From Cycloclasticus sp. (GTDB lineage Bacteria; Pseudomonadota; Gammaproteobacteria; Methylococcales; Cycloclasticaceae): a DNA stretch of 64,000 nucleotides. Positions within the stretch are counted from its first letter, which is position 1; each line of letters begins with the position of its first letter. Under the pieces are notes generated by a model, which saw nothing but the letters and a program-made list of their open reading frames with translations, had not been told where the DNA came from and ran no database searches. The stretch spans positions 2,477,144-2,541,143 of the forward strand of contig JBFLJU010000001.1 in the NCBI GenBank assembly GCA_040743155.1, read 5' to 3'. Made by a program: the position numbers and the translations under genes. This document shows positions 55,001 through 63,661 of this stretch, one piece after another.

Positions 55001-55115
55001 GTATCTAGTTAGATATGCTTGCTCATATCTCCCCCTCCCCTTGAGCAAGTTCTTTCGGTTAGCTATAACCGAATTCTGAAGCCCTAGGCTGTTTTTGGCT
55101 CTAGGGCTTTTTTTT
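55001..55115 (+). ncRNA. candidate ErsA/Spot 42-position small RNA
   Basis: About 115 bases between polA and engB, the locus of Spot 42 in enterics and of ErsA in Pseudomonas, and ErsA is likewise sigma-E (AlgU) driven. It folds by eye into four stems. A small ATCTA/TAGAT hairpin comes first, then an 8-bp CTTGCTCA/TGAGCAAG stem (55018-55025, 55042-55049). The 16-base loop of the second stem contains CTCCCCCTCCCC, able to pair with Shine-Dalgarno sequences. A third stem is TTCGGTTA/TAACCGAA (55054-55061, 55066-55073), and a terminator ends it. No open frame of note is inside. Hfq use is inferred. Confidence 0.8.
55079..55115 (+). terminator. terminator of the small RNA
   Basis: Perfect 9-bp arms AAGCCCTAG (55079-55087) and CTAGGGCTT (55101-55109) with a 13-base loop, running into eight Ts (55108-55115). 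The stop codon of engB on the other strand (55101-55103) lies within the right arm. Confidence 0.93.
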
Positions 55116-55724
55116 GCTTATAATTTCTGCCACATTTAGGTGTTCATCTAACCAATTATGTATCTGCTCTATGCCTTCCTTTTTAAGAGAGGAAAATAGC
55201 TCCACTTGAACGTTGGCGGTCGAATCTTTAAGTAGTTTTTGAACAGCAAATAAGGTGTTTTTAGCGCCATTGCGATTGAGTTTGTCGGCTTTTGTTAGCG
55301 CCACAAAAACATCTAAATTTAAATGAGCGGCATAATCGATCATTTGTATATCGAATTCACCTAGCGAGCGACGAATATCGACCAGTAAAACCAGTCCATT
55401 GAGCGCCTTTCTTTTTTCCAAGTAACGTTCAAGCTCTTTTTGCCATTTTTGTTGAACGCTCGGTGGCACTTTAGCGTAGCCATAGCCGGGCAAATCCACT
55501 AAGCAGCGCTGCTCATCAAGTTTGAAATAAACAAGCTGTTGAGTTCTGCCGGGCGTTTTGCTGGTTCTAGCGAGGCTTTTTTGATTGGTCAGTGTGTTGA
55601 TGGCGCTTGACTTGCCCGCATTTGACCTACCGGCGAAGGCGACTTCGTATTCGATGCCTTCAGGGGTGGTTTTTAGATTGGGAGCATTAAGCAGGTATTC
55701 GGCGCGGTGATAAAGGGGGTTCAT
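55101..55724 (-). CDS. engB: ribosome-biogenesis GTP-binding protein EngB
   Basis: A 207-residue essential GTPase (YihA/YsxC) for assembly of the large ribosomal subunit and linked to division. G1 is GRSNAGKSSAINTLT near residue 32, the G2 region is KTPGRTQQLVYF, G3 DLPGYGYAK and G4 TKADKL. It faces polA and its end overlaps the terminator of the small RNA, so convergent interference is possible. It is divergent from the cytochrome genes. Confidence 0.97.
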   Translation of the reverse strand: MNPLYHRAEYLLNAPNLKTTPEGIEYEVAFAGRSNAGKSSAINTLTNQKSLARTSKTPGRTQQLVYFKLDEQRCLVDLPGYGYAKVPPSVQQKWQKELERYLEKRKALNGLVLLVDIRRSLGEFDIQMIDYAAHLNLDVFVALTKADKLNRNGAKNTLFAVQKLLKDSTANVQVELFSSLKKEGIEQIHNWLDEHLNVAEIISKKKP

Positions 55725-55883
55725 ATTGAAAGTTTGGCTAGAAAAGTGCTTTATTGTACCGGAGTGAGGAAATGCAGTGTGTATAACAACAAATGTGCTA
55801 GAAAAAGACTAAACTTGAAGTGGAATTATTGTAAAATCAGCAGCTGAATTTAGCGTTAAGCGAAATATAGCGAGGAAATAAGG

Positions 55884-56186
55884 GTGAATAAAATTTCATT
55901 GGCGGTAGTAGTGTTGGCCTTATTAGCTTCTGCTCAATCATGGGCAGGCGATGCAGTAGCTGGTAAAGCAAAAGCGGCGCAATGTGCCGCGTGTCATGGT
56001 GCTGCAGGCATTAGCCCAATGGGGCTTTACCCTAACTTAGCGGGGCAAAAGGAACAATACTTGGCAAAGCAGATAAACGACTTTCGTTCAGGGTTACGTA
56101 AAGACCCAACGATGCAAGCGATGACTAGTGCGCTATCTGATGATGACGTGGCAAACCTTGCTGCGTATTATGCCGGTATTAAATAA
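55884..56186 (+). CDS. single-haem cytochrome c (c5/c4-half type)
   Basis: A 100-residue periplasmic cytochrome with a signal peptide (1-21, ending SWA), a haem motif CAACH near residue 34, and a distal Met probably in TMQAM near 75. It is GTG-started, with a GAGGAAATAAGG ribosome region. It lies just before the two-haem c4 gene and the haem-attachment genes, in a small respiratory gene cluster. It likely carries electrons to a terminal oxidase. Confidence 0.92.
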   Translation: MNKISLAVVVLALLASAQSWAGDAVAGKAKAAQCAACHGAAGISPMGLYPNLAGQKEQYLAKQINDFRSGLRKDPTMQAMTSALSDDDVANLAAYYAGIK

Positions 56187-56210
56187 AAATCAGTTTAGTT
56201 GGAAGGAATG

Positions 56211-56816
56211 ATGAAATTAAATATATTTGTGATTTGTTTTTTTACTGCATTAGTATCAATGGATGCTTTTGCTGTAGGTGATGTTGAAGCTGGCAGAGCA
56301 AAAGCTGCGATGTGTGCAGGTTGTCATGGGCAAAATGGTAATAGCTCAAACCCAGTATGGCCAAAACTAGCCGGCCAGCATGCGTTTTATATTGAAAAGG
56401 AGCTGCATGACTTTCAAAACAAAAAACGTACCGACGCAACCATGGCGCCGATGGCGGCGGGTTTGAATGATGTTGATATTGAGAACATAGCCGCTTTCTT
56501 TGCGAGTGTTCCTTCAACCGTTGAAGCGGCGAGTGCCGATAAAATCAAATTGGGTGAAAAAATCTACCGTGCTGGAAAAGTTGGTAATGGCTTGCCTGCT
56601 TGTATCGCTTGTCATGGGCCTAATGGTGCCGGTAGTGCGCCTGCGCGGTTCCCTCGTATCGGCGGTCAACATGCGGCTTATTTATCTAAAGCACTGAAAG
56701 ATTTCAAAGCAGAAACGCGTGATAATGATCACCAAGCGATGATGCGCGATATTGCTGGACGCATGAGTAACAAAGAAATTGAGGCGGTTTCGTCATATAT
56801 TTCAGGATTACACTAG
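56211..56816 (+). CDS. cytochrome c4 (two-haem)
   Basis: A 201-residue two-domain periplasmic cytochrome; start at 56211 because GGAAGG lies five bases upstream. After a signal peptide (ending AFA near 20) the haem motifs are CAGCH (near 36) and CIACH (near 125). Each domain ends with a Met-containing NxxMxxMAxx-like phrase such as TMAPMAAGL and AMMRDIAG. The length and the tandem layout match c4. Situated between the single-haem cytochrome and resB. A strong terminator follows. Confidence 0.94.
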   Translation: MKLNIFVICFFTALVSMDAFAVGDVEAGRAKAAMCAGCHGQNGNSSNPVWPKLAGQHAFYIEKELHDFQNKKRTDATMAPMAAGLNDVDIENIAAFFASVPSTVEAASADKIKLGEKIYRAGKVGNGLPACIACHGPNGAGSAPARFPRIGGQHAAYLSKALKDFKAETRDNDHQAMMRDIAGRMSNKEIEAVSSYISGLH

Positions 56817-56831
56817 GTCAACGTATTCTTC

Positions 56832-56860
56832 AAAAAAGGGCAACTTTGTTGCCCTTTTTT
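56832..56860 (+). terminator. intrinsic terminator after cytochrome c4
   Basis: A 13-bp perfect stem (AAAAAAGGGCAAC at 56832-56844, its complement at 56848-56860) with a three-base TTT loop, flanked by A- and T-runs. It separates the cytochrome genes from resB. Confidence 0.93.
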
Positions 56861-56901
56861 GTTTTAGGTTAATGTGAGTTACAAAGCTCATTAAACTTTT
56901 T

Positions 56902-58893
56902 ATGAATAATCAATCAGTGACACCCACAGAGACGCTTCCCCCTAGAACATCGGCATTGTTGTTGAAGTTTCTTGGTTCGATGAACTTGGCGATAACGCTA
57001 TTGGTGGGCCTATCTATCGCCGCCATCATAGGCACAGTGTTACAACAAAATCAGCCCTATACCGACTACATCATAAAGTTTGGCCCTTTTTGGTTCGAGG
57101 TATTCAATCAAATTGGTTTGTATGACGTTTACTCGTCGAGTTGGTTTTTGTTTATCTTGTTTTTCTTAGTTCTTTCAACCAGTACGTGTATTTATAGAAA
57201 TGCGCCGAATATGTTGCGTGAGATGCGTGAATATCGGCAAAATATCCAGCTCAAAACATTGGAGAATTATTCCAATACGCACCGTTGGGCGCTTACGCAA
57301 TCAATGGAAGATATTCAGCATGTGGGGAAAAAGATATTTTCGCACAATGGCTATAGCGCAAGATTAAAAGACGGCGATGGCTATACCTTGATTTCGGGCA
57401 TGAAGGGAGGCGGTAGTCGGCTAGGCTATATCCTTACTCATATGGCGATCGTGTTGATCTGCATCGGTGGTTTGATTGATGGAAATGCCATTTTAAAGGC
57501 GAGAGAAATGCTGGGGCAAATTGCGCCAGAGACAAGAAATATTGCCGCTAGTGATGTGCCTGAAATTAGTCGCCTAGGGGTTAATAACCAGTCTTTTCGC
57601 GGCAGTGTTTCGATTCCAGAGGGTCGTCAAACCGATGTTTTGTTTCTTAATTATAAAGACGGCTACCTCGTACAAGAGTTACCGTTTTCGGTTGAAGTAA
57701 AAGATTTTAGAATTGAGCATTATGATAGTGGTCAACCAAAATCCTTCGAAAGTGATTTAGTTGTACACGATAAACGCTTGGAGCAACCGTTAGAGCAAAC
57801 TATTTCCGTTAATCACCCGTTAATCTACGACGGTTATTCTATCTATCAAGCGAGTTTTTCTGATGGCGGTTCTGAGCTAGAGTTGTTAGCCTGGCCATTG
57901 ATGGGTGCGGCTAAGGCAACAAGAAAGATAGAAATTAAAGTGGGTGATGAGTTGGAAATGAACTTATATAGCAATCCTTGGATTCTAGAAACCTCTGATT
58001 TTCGTTTGTTTAATATTAATCCATCAGAAGACCCGACTAAAAAATTCAAAAATGCAGGGCCCAGTGTGCAGTTCAAAATGCGCAATAAAACAGGGGAGGC
58101 AAAAGAATTTTTAAACTATATGGTTCCAGTGGAAAGAGACGGGGCTTTTTATTATTTGAGTGGTGTGCGTGGATCACCTGCCGAAGAGTTTAGGTATTTA
58201 TATGTGCCTGTCGATGATAAAGGTAGGATTGATCGGTTTATGAAGTACCTACACGCGCTTGCAGATGAGGAGTTGTTGCAAAGAATGGCGGCAGAGCAAA
58301 ATTTTGCGGGGTCTTCCTTGCCATCAAAAGAAGCGGCTCAGCTTAATAAAGCAATGGTTAGTTTAGTGGGTTTGTTTGTTGAAAATGGCATGCAAGCCGT
58401 GATTACTCAAGTCGAAAAAAACGTGCCAGCAGAGAAACGAGAAGAAGTATCAAAGCTGTATATTAGGGTTCTGCAGCAAATATTGGGGGCCGTGTATGTT
58501 GATGTGCTGACCGAAGAGGGTGTTGATGTTAGTTTAGGTGTGGATGAAAAGAAGGCGGAGTTTTTTGATGCGGCGACAGCAGCGATTGGAGCGATTGGTC
58601 GCTATGGTTCACCCGTTTATTTTCAATTGTCTAGTTTTGTCCATCATCAGGCCAGTGGCTTGCAAATTGCCAAAGCGCCTGGAAAGAACTTGGTTTACCC
58701 GGGTTGTGCAATGCTGATTTTGGGCGTATTTTTAATGTTTTATGCACCTCAGCAGCGATTGTGGGCTTGGTTAGAGCAAACGGATGACGGTGTGACGTTT
58801 GTTCTGGCGGGGCATGCTATTAGAAACAAGCTGGACTTTTCCAAGCAATATCAACAGATACAAGCACAGTTTGATCGTGTTTTAACGAGTTAG
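56902..58893 (+). CDS. resB: cytochrome c biogenesis protein ResB (Ccs1)
   Basis: A 663-residue System II protein that, with CcsA, moves and attaches haem to apocytochromes. It has three N-terminal segments (about 22-45, 75-98 and 175-195), a large periplasmic domain, and one membrane segment near 600. Family phrases are LGSMNLAITLLVGLSIAAII, FFLVLSTSTCIYRNAPNMLR and GSRLGYILTHMAIVLICIGG. It is followed nine bases on by ccsA. System II, not Ccm, is the likely route in this organism, on the evidence here. Confidence 0.94.
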   Translation: MNNQSVTPTETLPPRTSALLLKFLGSMNLAITLLVGLSIAAIIGTVLQQNQPYTDYIIKFGPFWFEVFNQIGLYDVYSSSWFLFILFFLVLSTSTCIYRNAPNMLREMREYRQNIQLKTLENYSNTHRWALTQSMEDIQHVGKKIFSHNGYSARLKDGDGYTLISGMKGGGSRLGYILTHMAIVLICIGGLIDGNAILKAREMLGQIAPETRNIAASDVPEISRLGVNNQSFRGSVSIPEGRQTDVLFLNYKDGYLVQELPFSVEVKDFRIEHYDSGQPKSFESDLVVHDKRLEQPLEQTISVNHPLIYDGYSIYQASFSDGGSELELLAWPLMGAAKATRKIEIKVGDELEMNLYSNPWILETSDFRLFNINPSEDPTKKFKNAGPSVQFKMRNKTGEAKEFLNYMVPVERDGAFYYLSGVRGSPAEEFRYLYVPVDDKGRIDRFMKYLHALADEELLQRMAAEQNFAGSSLPSKEAAQLNKAMVSLVGLFVENGMQAVITQVEKNVPAEKREEVSKLYIRVLQQILGAVYVDVLTEEGVDVSLGVDEKKAEFFDAATAAIGAIGRYGSPVYFQLSSFVHHQASGLQIAKAPGKNLVYPGCAMLILGVFLMFYAPQQRLWAWLEQTDDGVTFVLAGHAIRNKLDFSKQYQQIQAQFDRVLTS

Positions 58894-58902
58894 GGTACCG
58901 AT

Positions 58903-60078
58903 ATGAATAGTACGCACGCAGCCTTGCAGCATGAGCTAGATCAGCAATCTTTTTGGAAATGCTTAAGCGTTTTTGATTGGGTATGGGCGGTGATCGTTTT
59001 GATAGGCACCGGTTATGCCTATGCTAGCTATGCCGCTTTAATGGACGGCTATGAAAAGGGTATATTGGTTTCAACGGGTGTTAGTTTGGTTGCACTCGGC
59101 TGGCACTGGAAAGAGATTAGAGGGTTGTCACTGGCCGTCTTTGTGTTGAGTATTTTTGGCGTGAGTCGATATGTTAATGGGCTTGCTGATGCCGAAGTGG
59201 ATTTCTTTTTGAGATTCCTTGTGTCTAGCCAGTCGGCGATTATGTGGATGAGTGCATTGTACGTGCTGGCAACGGTAACGTACTTTATTGCATTTTTCAC
59301 ACGCTCAGAGTTCTCAGGAAAAGTGGCCAGTGCGATGACGTGGTCTGCAACAACAATGGGTTTAGTGGGCCTAATGATTAGGTGGCGTGAGTCCTACCTC
59401 ATTGGTTTGGATGTGGGGCATATTCCCGTTAGTAATTTATACGAAGTCTTTATTCTGTTTTCAATTATTACTGCCTTATTGTATTTATTTTACGAGCGTC
59501 GTTATCAAACGCGGATGTTGGGTGGTTTTGTCTTGTTAGTGATCAGCGCTGCGGTTGCTTTTTTGCTCTGGTACGCCTTTGATAGGGACGCGGCTGATAT
59601 TCAACCGTTGGTGCCAGCTTTAAAGAGCTATTGGATGAAAATTCACGTGCCAGCTAACTTTGTTGGCTACGGTGCTTTTGCGTTGGCGGCGATGGTGGCG
59701 ACGGCGTATCTTATTCGTGTGAAAGCCGAGCAGAATGATCCGAACGGTATAGCCATGACCTTGCCCGCGCCGGACATCCTTGATGATCTGATTTATAAAT
59801 CCATTGCGTTGGGCTTTGCGTTTTTCACCTTGGCCACTATTTTGGGTGCCTTATGGGCCGCCGAAGCCTGGGGTGGATATTGGTCCTGGGATCCAAAAGA
59901 AACTTGGGCGTTAATCGTTTGGTTAAATTATGCGGCTTGGTTGCATATGAGATTAACAAAAGGCTGGCGAGGTAAGCCGATGGCGGTATGGGCGATAGTG
60001 GGTCTTTTTGTTACATTATTTGCCTTTTTAGGGGTGAATATGTTTTTGTCAGGGTTACATTCATACGGTGAGCTTTAA
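58903..60078 (+). CDS. ccsA: cytochrome c biogenesis protein CcsA (ResC)
   Basis: A 391-residue haem-handling inner-membrane protein with about eight segments. The tryptophan-rich WGGYWSWDPKETWALIVWL signature near residue 325 is diagnostic of the CcsA/CcmC/CcmF group, and flanking His residues (GHIPVSNLYEVF near 175; LNYAAWLHMR near 345) are the usual haem ligands. It follows resB by nine bases and precedes dsbA by 24, making a maturation operon. Confidence 0.95.
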   Translation: MNSTHAALQHELDQQSFWKCLSVFDWVWAVIVLIGTGYAYASYAALMDGYEKGILVSTGVSLVALGWHWKEIRGLSLAVFVLSIFGVSRYVNGLADAEVDFFLRFLVSSQSAIMWMSALYVLATVTYFIAFFTRSEFSGKVASAMTWSATTMGLVGLMIRWRESYLIGLDVGHIPVSNLYEVFILFSIITALLYLFYERRYQTRMLGGFVLLVISAAVAFLLWYAFDRDAADIQPLVPALKSYWMKIHVPANFVGYGAFALAAMVATAYLIRVKAEQNDPNGIAMTLPAPDILDDLIYKSIALGFAFFTLATILGALWAAEAWGGYWSWDPKETWALIVWLNYAAWLHMRLTKGWRGKPMAVWAIVGLFVTLFAFLGVNMFLSGLHSYGEL

Positions 60079-60102
60079 GGCTGGCTATTTTAGGAGATGG
60101 AA

Positions 60103-60732
60103 ATGCGTAAGTTTTTGATATTATTTGGGGTATTTATTGCGTTGTTCGGTGGGTTCGCAGTTGCCGCTGAAACTTTTGATGAAGGCATTGATTATGAGTT
60201 GATAGAGCCTGCTCAGCCAACTGATGATCCCGATCGTATCGAGGTGGTGGAAATCTTCTGGTATGGCTGTCCGCATTGTTACCACTTCGAGCCTACTTTG
60301 GAAACTTGGGTGAAAAGTATTCCACAAGACGTGGATTTTTATCGCTTACCCGCCGTTTTTAATGATCAATGGGAAGTCCATGCACGGGCTTATTTCACGG
60401 CAGACATTTTAGATGTATTAGAGCACTCGCATGGGGCGCTATTTCATGCGCTACATGGAGAGAAGAAAACGATTAATACCGTTGCTAAACTAGCGGCCTT
60501 TTATGCGCAGTATGGCGTAGAGGAAAGCTTGTTTAAGAAAACCTATCACTCGTTTGTTGTAAATACTAAAGTAGCTAGAACGAAAGAGATGGTCCAGCGC
60601 TACGGAGTAACGGGCGTGCCGGCAATGGTTGTTGAAGGCAAGTACTTGATAACCGGCTCAATGGCAAAGAGTTATGGGAATATGTTAAAAATCATCGATT
60701 ACTTGGTCGAAAAGGAAAGAAAAGCCAAGTAA
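60103..60732 (+). CDS. dsbA: thiol:disulfide interchange protein DsbA
   Basis: Introduces disulfides into periplasmic proteins. Start at 60103 has AGGAG six bases away; the ATG at 60097 abuts it. A signal peptide ends near residue 23 (VAAE). The active site WYGCPHCYHFEP and the cis-proline loop VTGVPAMVVEGKYL are complete. Its 209 residues are normal. It is third in the resB-ccsA-dsbA run, consistent with the need for cysteine handling before haem attachment. Confidence 0.95.
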   Translation: MRKFLILFGVFIALFGGFAVAAETFDEGIDYELIEPAQPTDDPDRIEVVEIFWYGCPHCYHFEPTLETWVKSIPQDVDFYRLPAVFNDQWEVHARAYFTADILDVLEHSHGALFHALHGEKKTINTVAKLAAFYAQYGVEESLFKKTYHSFVVNTKVARTKEMVQRYGVTGVPAMVVEGKYLITGSMAKSYGNMLKIIDYLVEKERKAK

Positions 60733-60745
60733 GTCGAGTTATTTG

Positions 60746-61195
60746 CTAACGGCAGTTTTCGTTGATAAATGCATTGAGCTGTTCACGCTGTAGGTTTTTG
60801 TCTTCAGCGGTGAACCGAGCATAGTTCCCTTCCGCATCTTTATACAAACGGTTGCCACCATAATCTAGCTGAGCAAGATTTTCTTTGCTCGTCTCACATC
60901 TTTCTTGGCGCCGTGCTTGTTTGATGACTTCCTGTTGACGTTTGTCACTAGCCGCTTTTCGCTCGGCATTTGACTTGGAAATTTCATTGGCGCTGTCTTG
61001 GATAGACTGTTGTGCTTGCTGGCTCTCAACAACCGTCTGTGATTTAACAACAATTTTTTGGCGTGCTATAGATTTGTTTTTTGGAGGGGTTTGTCCGTAG
61101 TTGGTGGTGCCTTGCTCATCGACCCAATGGTAGATGGTTGCATGAGTTAGGCTGCTAGAAAGTAAGAAAATACAAACCATTAAAGTGCGATACAT
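60746..61195 (-). CDS. DUF4124 exported protein
   Basis: A 149-residue exported protein starting at 61195 (MYRTLMVCIFLLSSSLTHAT), a clean signal peptide, then the DUF4124 opening TIYHWVDEQGTTNYGQTPP. The rest is a charged helical region (SNAERKAASDKRQQEVIKQA) and ends with a two-cysteine tail. A much longer frame from 61504 is not supported, as its first 103 codons lack a signal and a ribosome site and overlap ilvI. Function unknown. It converges on dsbA. Confidence 0.85.
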   Translation of the reverse strand: MYRTLMVCIFLLSSSLTHATIYHWVDEQGTTNYGQTPPKNKSIARQKIVVKSQTVVESQQAQQSIQDSANEISKSNAERKAASDKRQQEVIKQARRQERCETSKENLAQLDYGGNRLYKDAEGNYARFTAEDKNLQREQLNAFINENCR

Positions 61196-61376
61196 ACTCA
61201 ACTCCCAGTGTCTTATGTATAAATTAGGTGTTCTATAAGCAAGTATATAGTACTTATTGAGTAATGAAAGAACTTGACCAACCGCGCAAAAATTAGTATT
61301 TTGTCGAGTTCGATTGCGCGTTGTAATCAGATCTGTTTTAGATCGAATAAAATCATTTAAATTTTGGAGAATCATT

Positions 61377-63107
61377 GTGGAGCTAAGTGGCGGTGAAATC
61401 GTCATCCAATCCTTGAAAGACGAGGGTGTGGAATACGTGTTTGGGTACCCGGGTGGGTGCGTACTGCATATATATGATGCTATTTTTAAGCAGCAAGATG
61501 TCAAACACGTGTTGGTCCGTCATGAACAAGGCGCTACACATGCTGCTGATGGTTATGCACGTTCATCCGGTAAGCCTGGTGTGGTGCTAGTGACATCTGG
61601 CCCAGGGGCGACAAATGCGGTAACAGGCATTGCTACGGCCTATATGGACTCGATTCCAATGGTAGTTATTACTGGGCAAGTACCCAAGCCTGTTATTGGT
61701 ACGGATGCATTCCAAGAGGTGGATACCGTGGGTATTACACGCCCGTGCGTTAAACATAATTTCTTGGTGAAAGAGGTTGCGGATATTGCTGAAACGATGA
61801 AAAAAGCGTTTTACTTGGCAACCTCTGGTCGACCGGGTCCAGTGGTGGTTGATATTCCAAAAGACATTACTGACCCAAGTATTAAGGTTCCTTATCAGTA
61901 TCCTGCAGAAGTGAGCATGCGCTCATATAACCCTGTTGTTAGTGGTAATATTGGTCAAACAAGGAAAGCAGTTAAGCTAATTCAAGCAGCCAAACGCCCA
62001 GTTATATATAGTGGCGGTGGTGTTATTTTGGGTGAAGCCAGTGAAGAGTTGAGGGAGTTGTGCCATACCTTGAATTTCCCAGTGACCCAGACATTAATGG
62101 GTTTGGGCGCATTCCCTGGAACAGATGTGCAGTCAATGGGCATGTTGGGAATGCACGGCACGTACGAAGCAAATATGGCGATGCACGATAGTGATTTAAT
62201 TATCGCCATTGGCGCGCGTTTTGATGATCGCGTTACCGGTAAAATCGCCGATTTTTGCCCGCACGCAAAGATCATTCATATTGACGTAGACCCCGCCTCT
62301 ATTTCAAAAACAATTACGGTTGATGTGCCGATTGTTGGGCAAGTTAAACCCGTCTTATTGGATATACTTGCGCAATTGGAGAGTTTAGGCGAAACTTTTA
62401 CTCGTGAGCGTATTGGCGCTTGGTGGGATCAAATTGATGAATGGCGTGCAATGGATTGTATGGCGTATGACAAAGACAGCGGTACCATCAAGCCGCAGTA
62501 TGTTATTGAACAGTTGTATAAAGTGACTAACGGTGAAGCGTTTGTTACCTCGGATGTTGGGCAGCACCAAATGTTTGCCGCGCAATTCTATCCGTTTGAT
62601 AAACCACGTCGTTGGATTAACTCCGGCGGTTTGGGCACTATGGGCTTTGGCTTACCTGCCGCAATGGGCGTGAAATTCGCAAACCCCGATGCCGATGTTG
62701 CTTGTGTAACAGGTGAGGGCAGTATTCAAATGTGTCTGCAAGAGTTATCCACCATGTTGCAATACGACACGCCGGTAAAAGTGATCAACTTAAATAATGG
62801 TTACTTAGGTATGGTGCGTCAGTGGCAGGAATTCACCTATAAAAGCCGTTATTCACATTCGTATCTTGAAGCCTTACCCGATTTTAAAAAATTGGCTGAA
62901 GCGTATGGCCACGTGGGCATGCAAATCACTAAAAAGGAAGATGTTGAACCAGCGTTAAGAGAGGCATTTGCAATGAAAGATCGTACGGTCTTTATGGACT
63001 TCTTAACGGATACAAAAGAAAACGTGTACCCGATGATACAAGCAGGCAAAGCGCATAACGATATGGTGATGGCGCCGAGTTCAAAATATAAAAGGATACT
63101 GGCATGA
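61377..63107 (+). CDS. ilvI: acetolactate synthase large subunit
   Basis: A thiamin-diphosphate enzyme of 576 residues that starts branched-chain amino-acid synthesis. The GTG at 61377 is chosen: GGAG is eight bases upstream, and the opening (ELSGGEIVIQSLKDEGVEYV) is that of the family, while an upstream TTG adds 21 unrelated residues. Seen are YPGGCVLHIYDAIF, the catalytic Glu in RHEQGATHAADGYAR, GPGATNAVTG and the cofactor-binding GEGSIQMCLQELSTM. Its stop overlaps the ilvH start. No attenuator-type leader peptide is evident upstream. Confidence 0.96.
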   Translation: MELSGGEIVIQSLKDEGVEYVFGYPGGCVLHIYDAIFKQQDVKHVLVRHEQGATHAADGYARSSGKPGVVLVTSGPGATNAVTGIATAYMDSIPMVVITGQVPKPVIGTDAFQEVDTVGITRPCVKHNFLVKEVADIAETMKKAFYLATSGRPGPVVVDIPKDITDPSIKVPYQYPAEVSMRSYNPVVSGNIGQTRKAVKLIQAAKRPVIYSGGGVILGEASEELRELCHTLNFPVTQTLMGLGAFPGTDVQSMGMLGMHGTYEANMAMHDSDLIIAIGARFDDRVTGKIADFCPHAKIIHIDVDPASISKTITVDVPIVGQVKPVLLDILAQLESLGETFTRERIGAWWDQIDEWRAMDCMAYDKDSGTIKPQYVIEQLYKVTNGEAFVTSDVGQHQMFAAQFYPFDKPRRWINSGGLGTMGFGLPAAMGVKFANPDADVACVTGEGSIQMCLQELSTMLQYDTPVKVINLNNGYLGMVRQWQEFTYKSRYSHSYLEALPDFKKLAEAYGHVGMQITKKEDVEPALREAFAMKDRTVFMDFLTDTKENVYPMIQAGKAHNDMVMAPSSKYKRILA

Positions 63108-63598
63108 GTCGTCAGCATATTATTTCAGTGTTACTGGAAAATGAAGCGGGTGCTTTATCGCGAGTTGCGGGTCTGTTTTCTGCTAGAGCGTACAATATCG
63201 AGTCGTTAACAGTCGCACCAACGTTAGACCCTACTTTGTCGCGGCTAACGTTGGTAACGGTTGGTAATGATGAAACGATTGAGCAAATTAAAAAACAACT
63301 GAATAAGTTAATAGACGTCGTTAAGTTGATTGATTTATCAGAGTCTTTTTCATTAGAACGTGAACTTGTTCTACTGAAAGTGAAAAAGACGGATGCGATG
63401 CTGCAAAAGATTGATAACTTAGGTAGCGGCTCATTGGCGCGTGTTACCGATGAAACAGATGGCTATTTAATTATTGAATTGTCGGGTGAAAAAGTTTGGT
63501 TAGATGACTTCTTGTCTTCTTTGGAAGGTGAGGTACTTGAGGTTGTTCGTACAGGTGTTATAGGTCTTTCTCGTGGAGAGAGATCGCTAACGCTGTAA
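63104..63598 (+). CDS. ilvH: acetolactate synthase small (regulatory) subunit
   Basis: A 164-residue ACT-domain protein that gives valine feedback to IlvI. The ACT domain is at about 4-80 (ISVLLENEAGALSRVAGLFS and YNIESLTVAPTLDPTLSRLT), followed by the typical second domain with LDDFLSSLEGEVLEVVRTGV. It overlaps the ilvI stop by four bases (ATGA), meaning coupled translation. A 63-base gap separates it from ilvC. Confidence 0.97.
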   Translation: MSRQHIISVLLENEAGALSRVAGLFSARAYNIESLTVAPTLDPTLSRLTLVTVGNDETIEQIKKQLNKLIDVVKLIDLSESFSLERELVLLKVKKTDAMLQKIDNLGSGSLARVTDETDGYLIIELSGEKVWLDDFLSSLEGEVLEVVRTGVIGLSRGERSLTL

Positions 63599-63661
63599 TC
63601 CATGAAGTGTGGTGTCTTGCGTTAGCAAGGCGATTAAATTTTAATAACATTAGGAAAAAAA

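Noticed and set aside
61196-61376. Leader-peptide attenuator before ilvI
   Set aside because: No short frame rich in Leu, Val or Ile codons and no terminator-antiterminator pair was seen in the leader.
60746-61504. A 252-residue version of the DUF4124 protein starting at 61504
   Set aside because: The first 103 codons overlap the start of ilvI and lack a signal peptide and ribosome site; the ATG at 61195 gives a perfect signal peptide.
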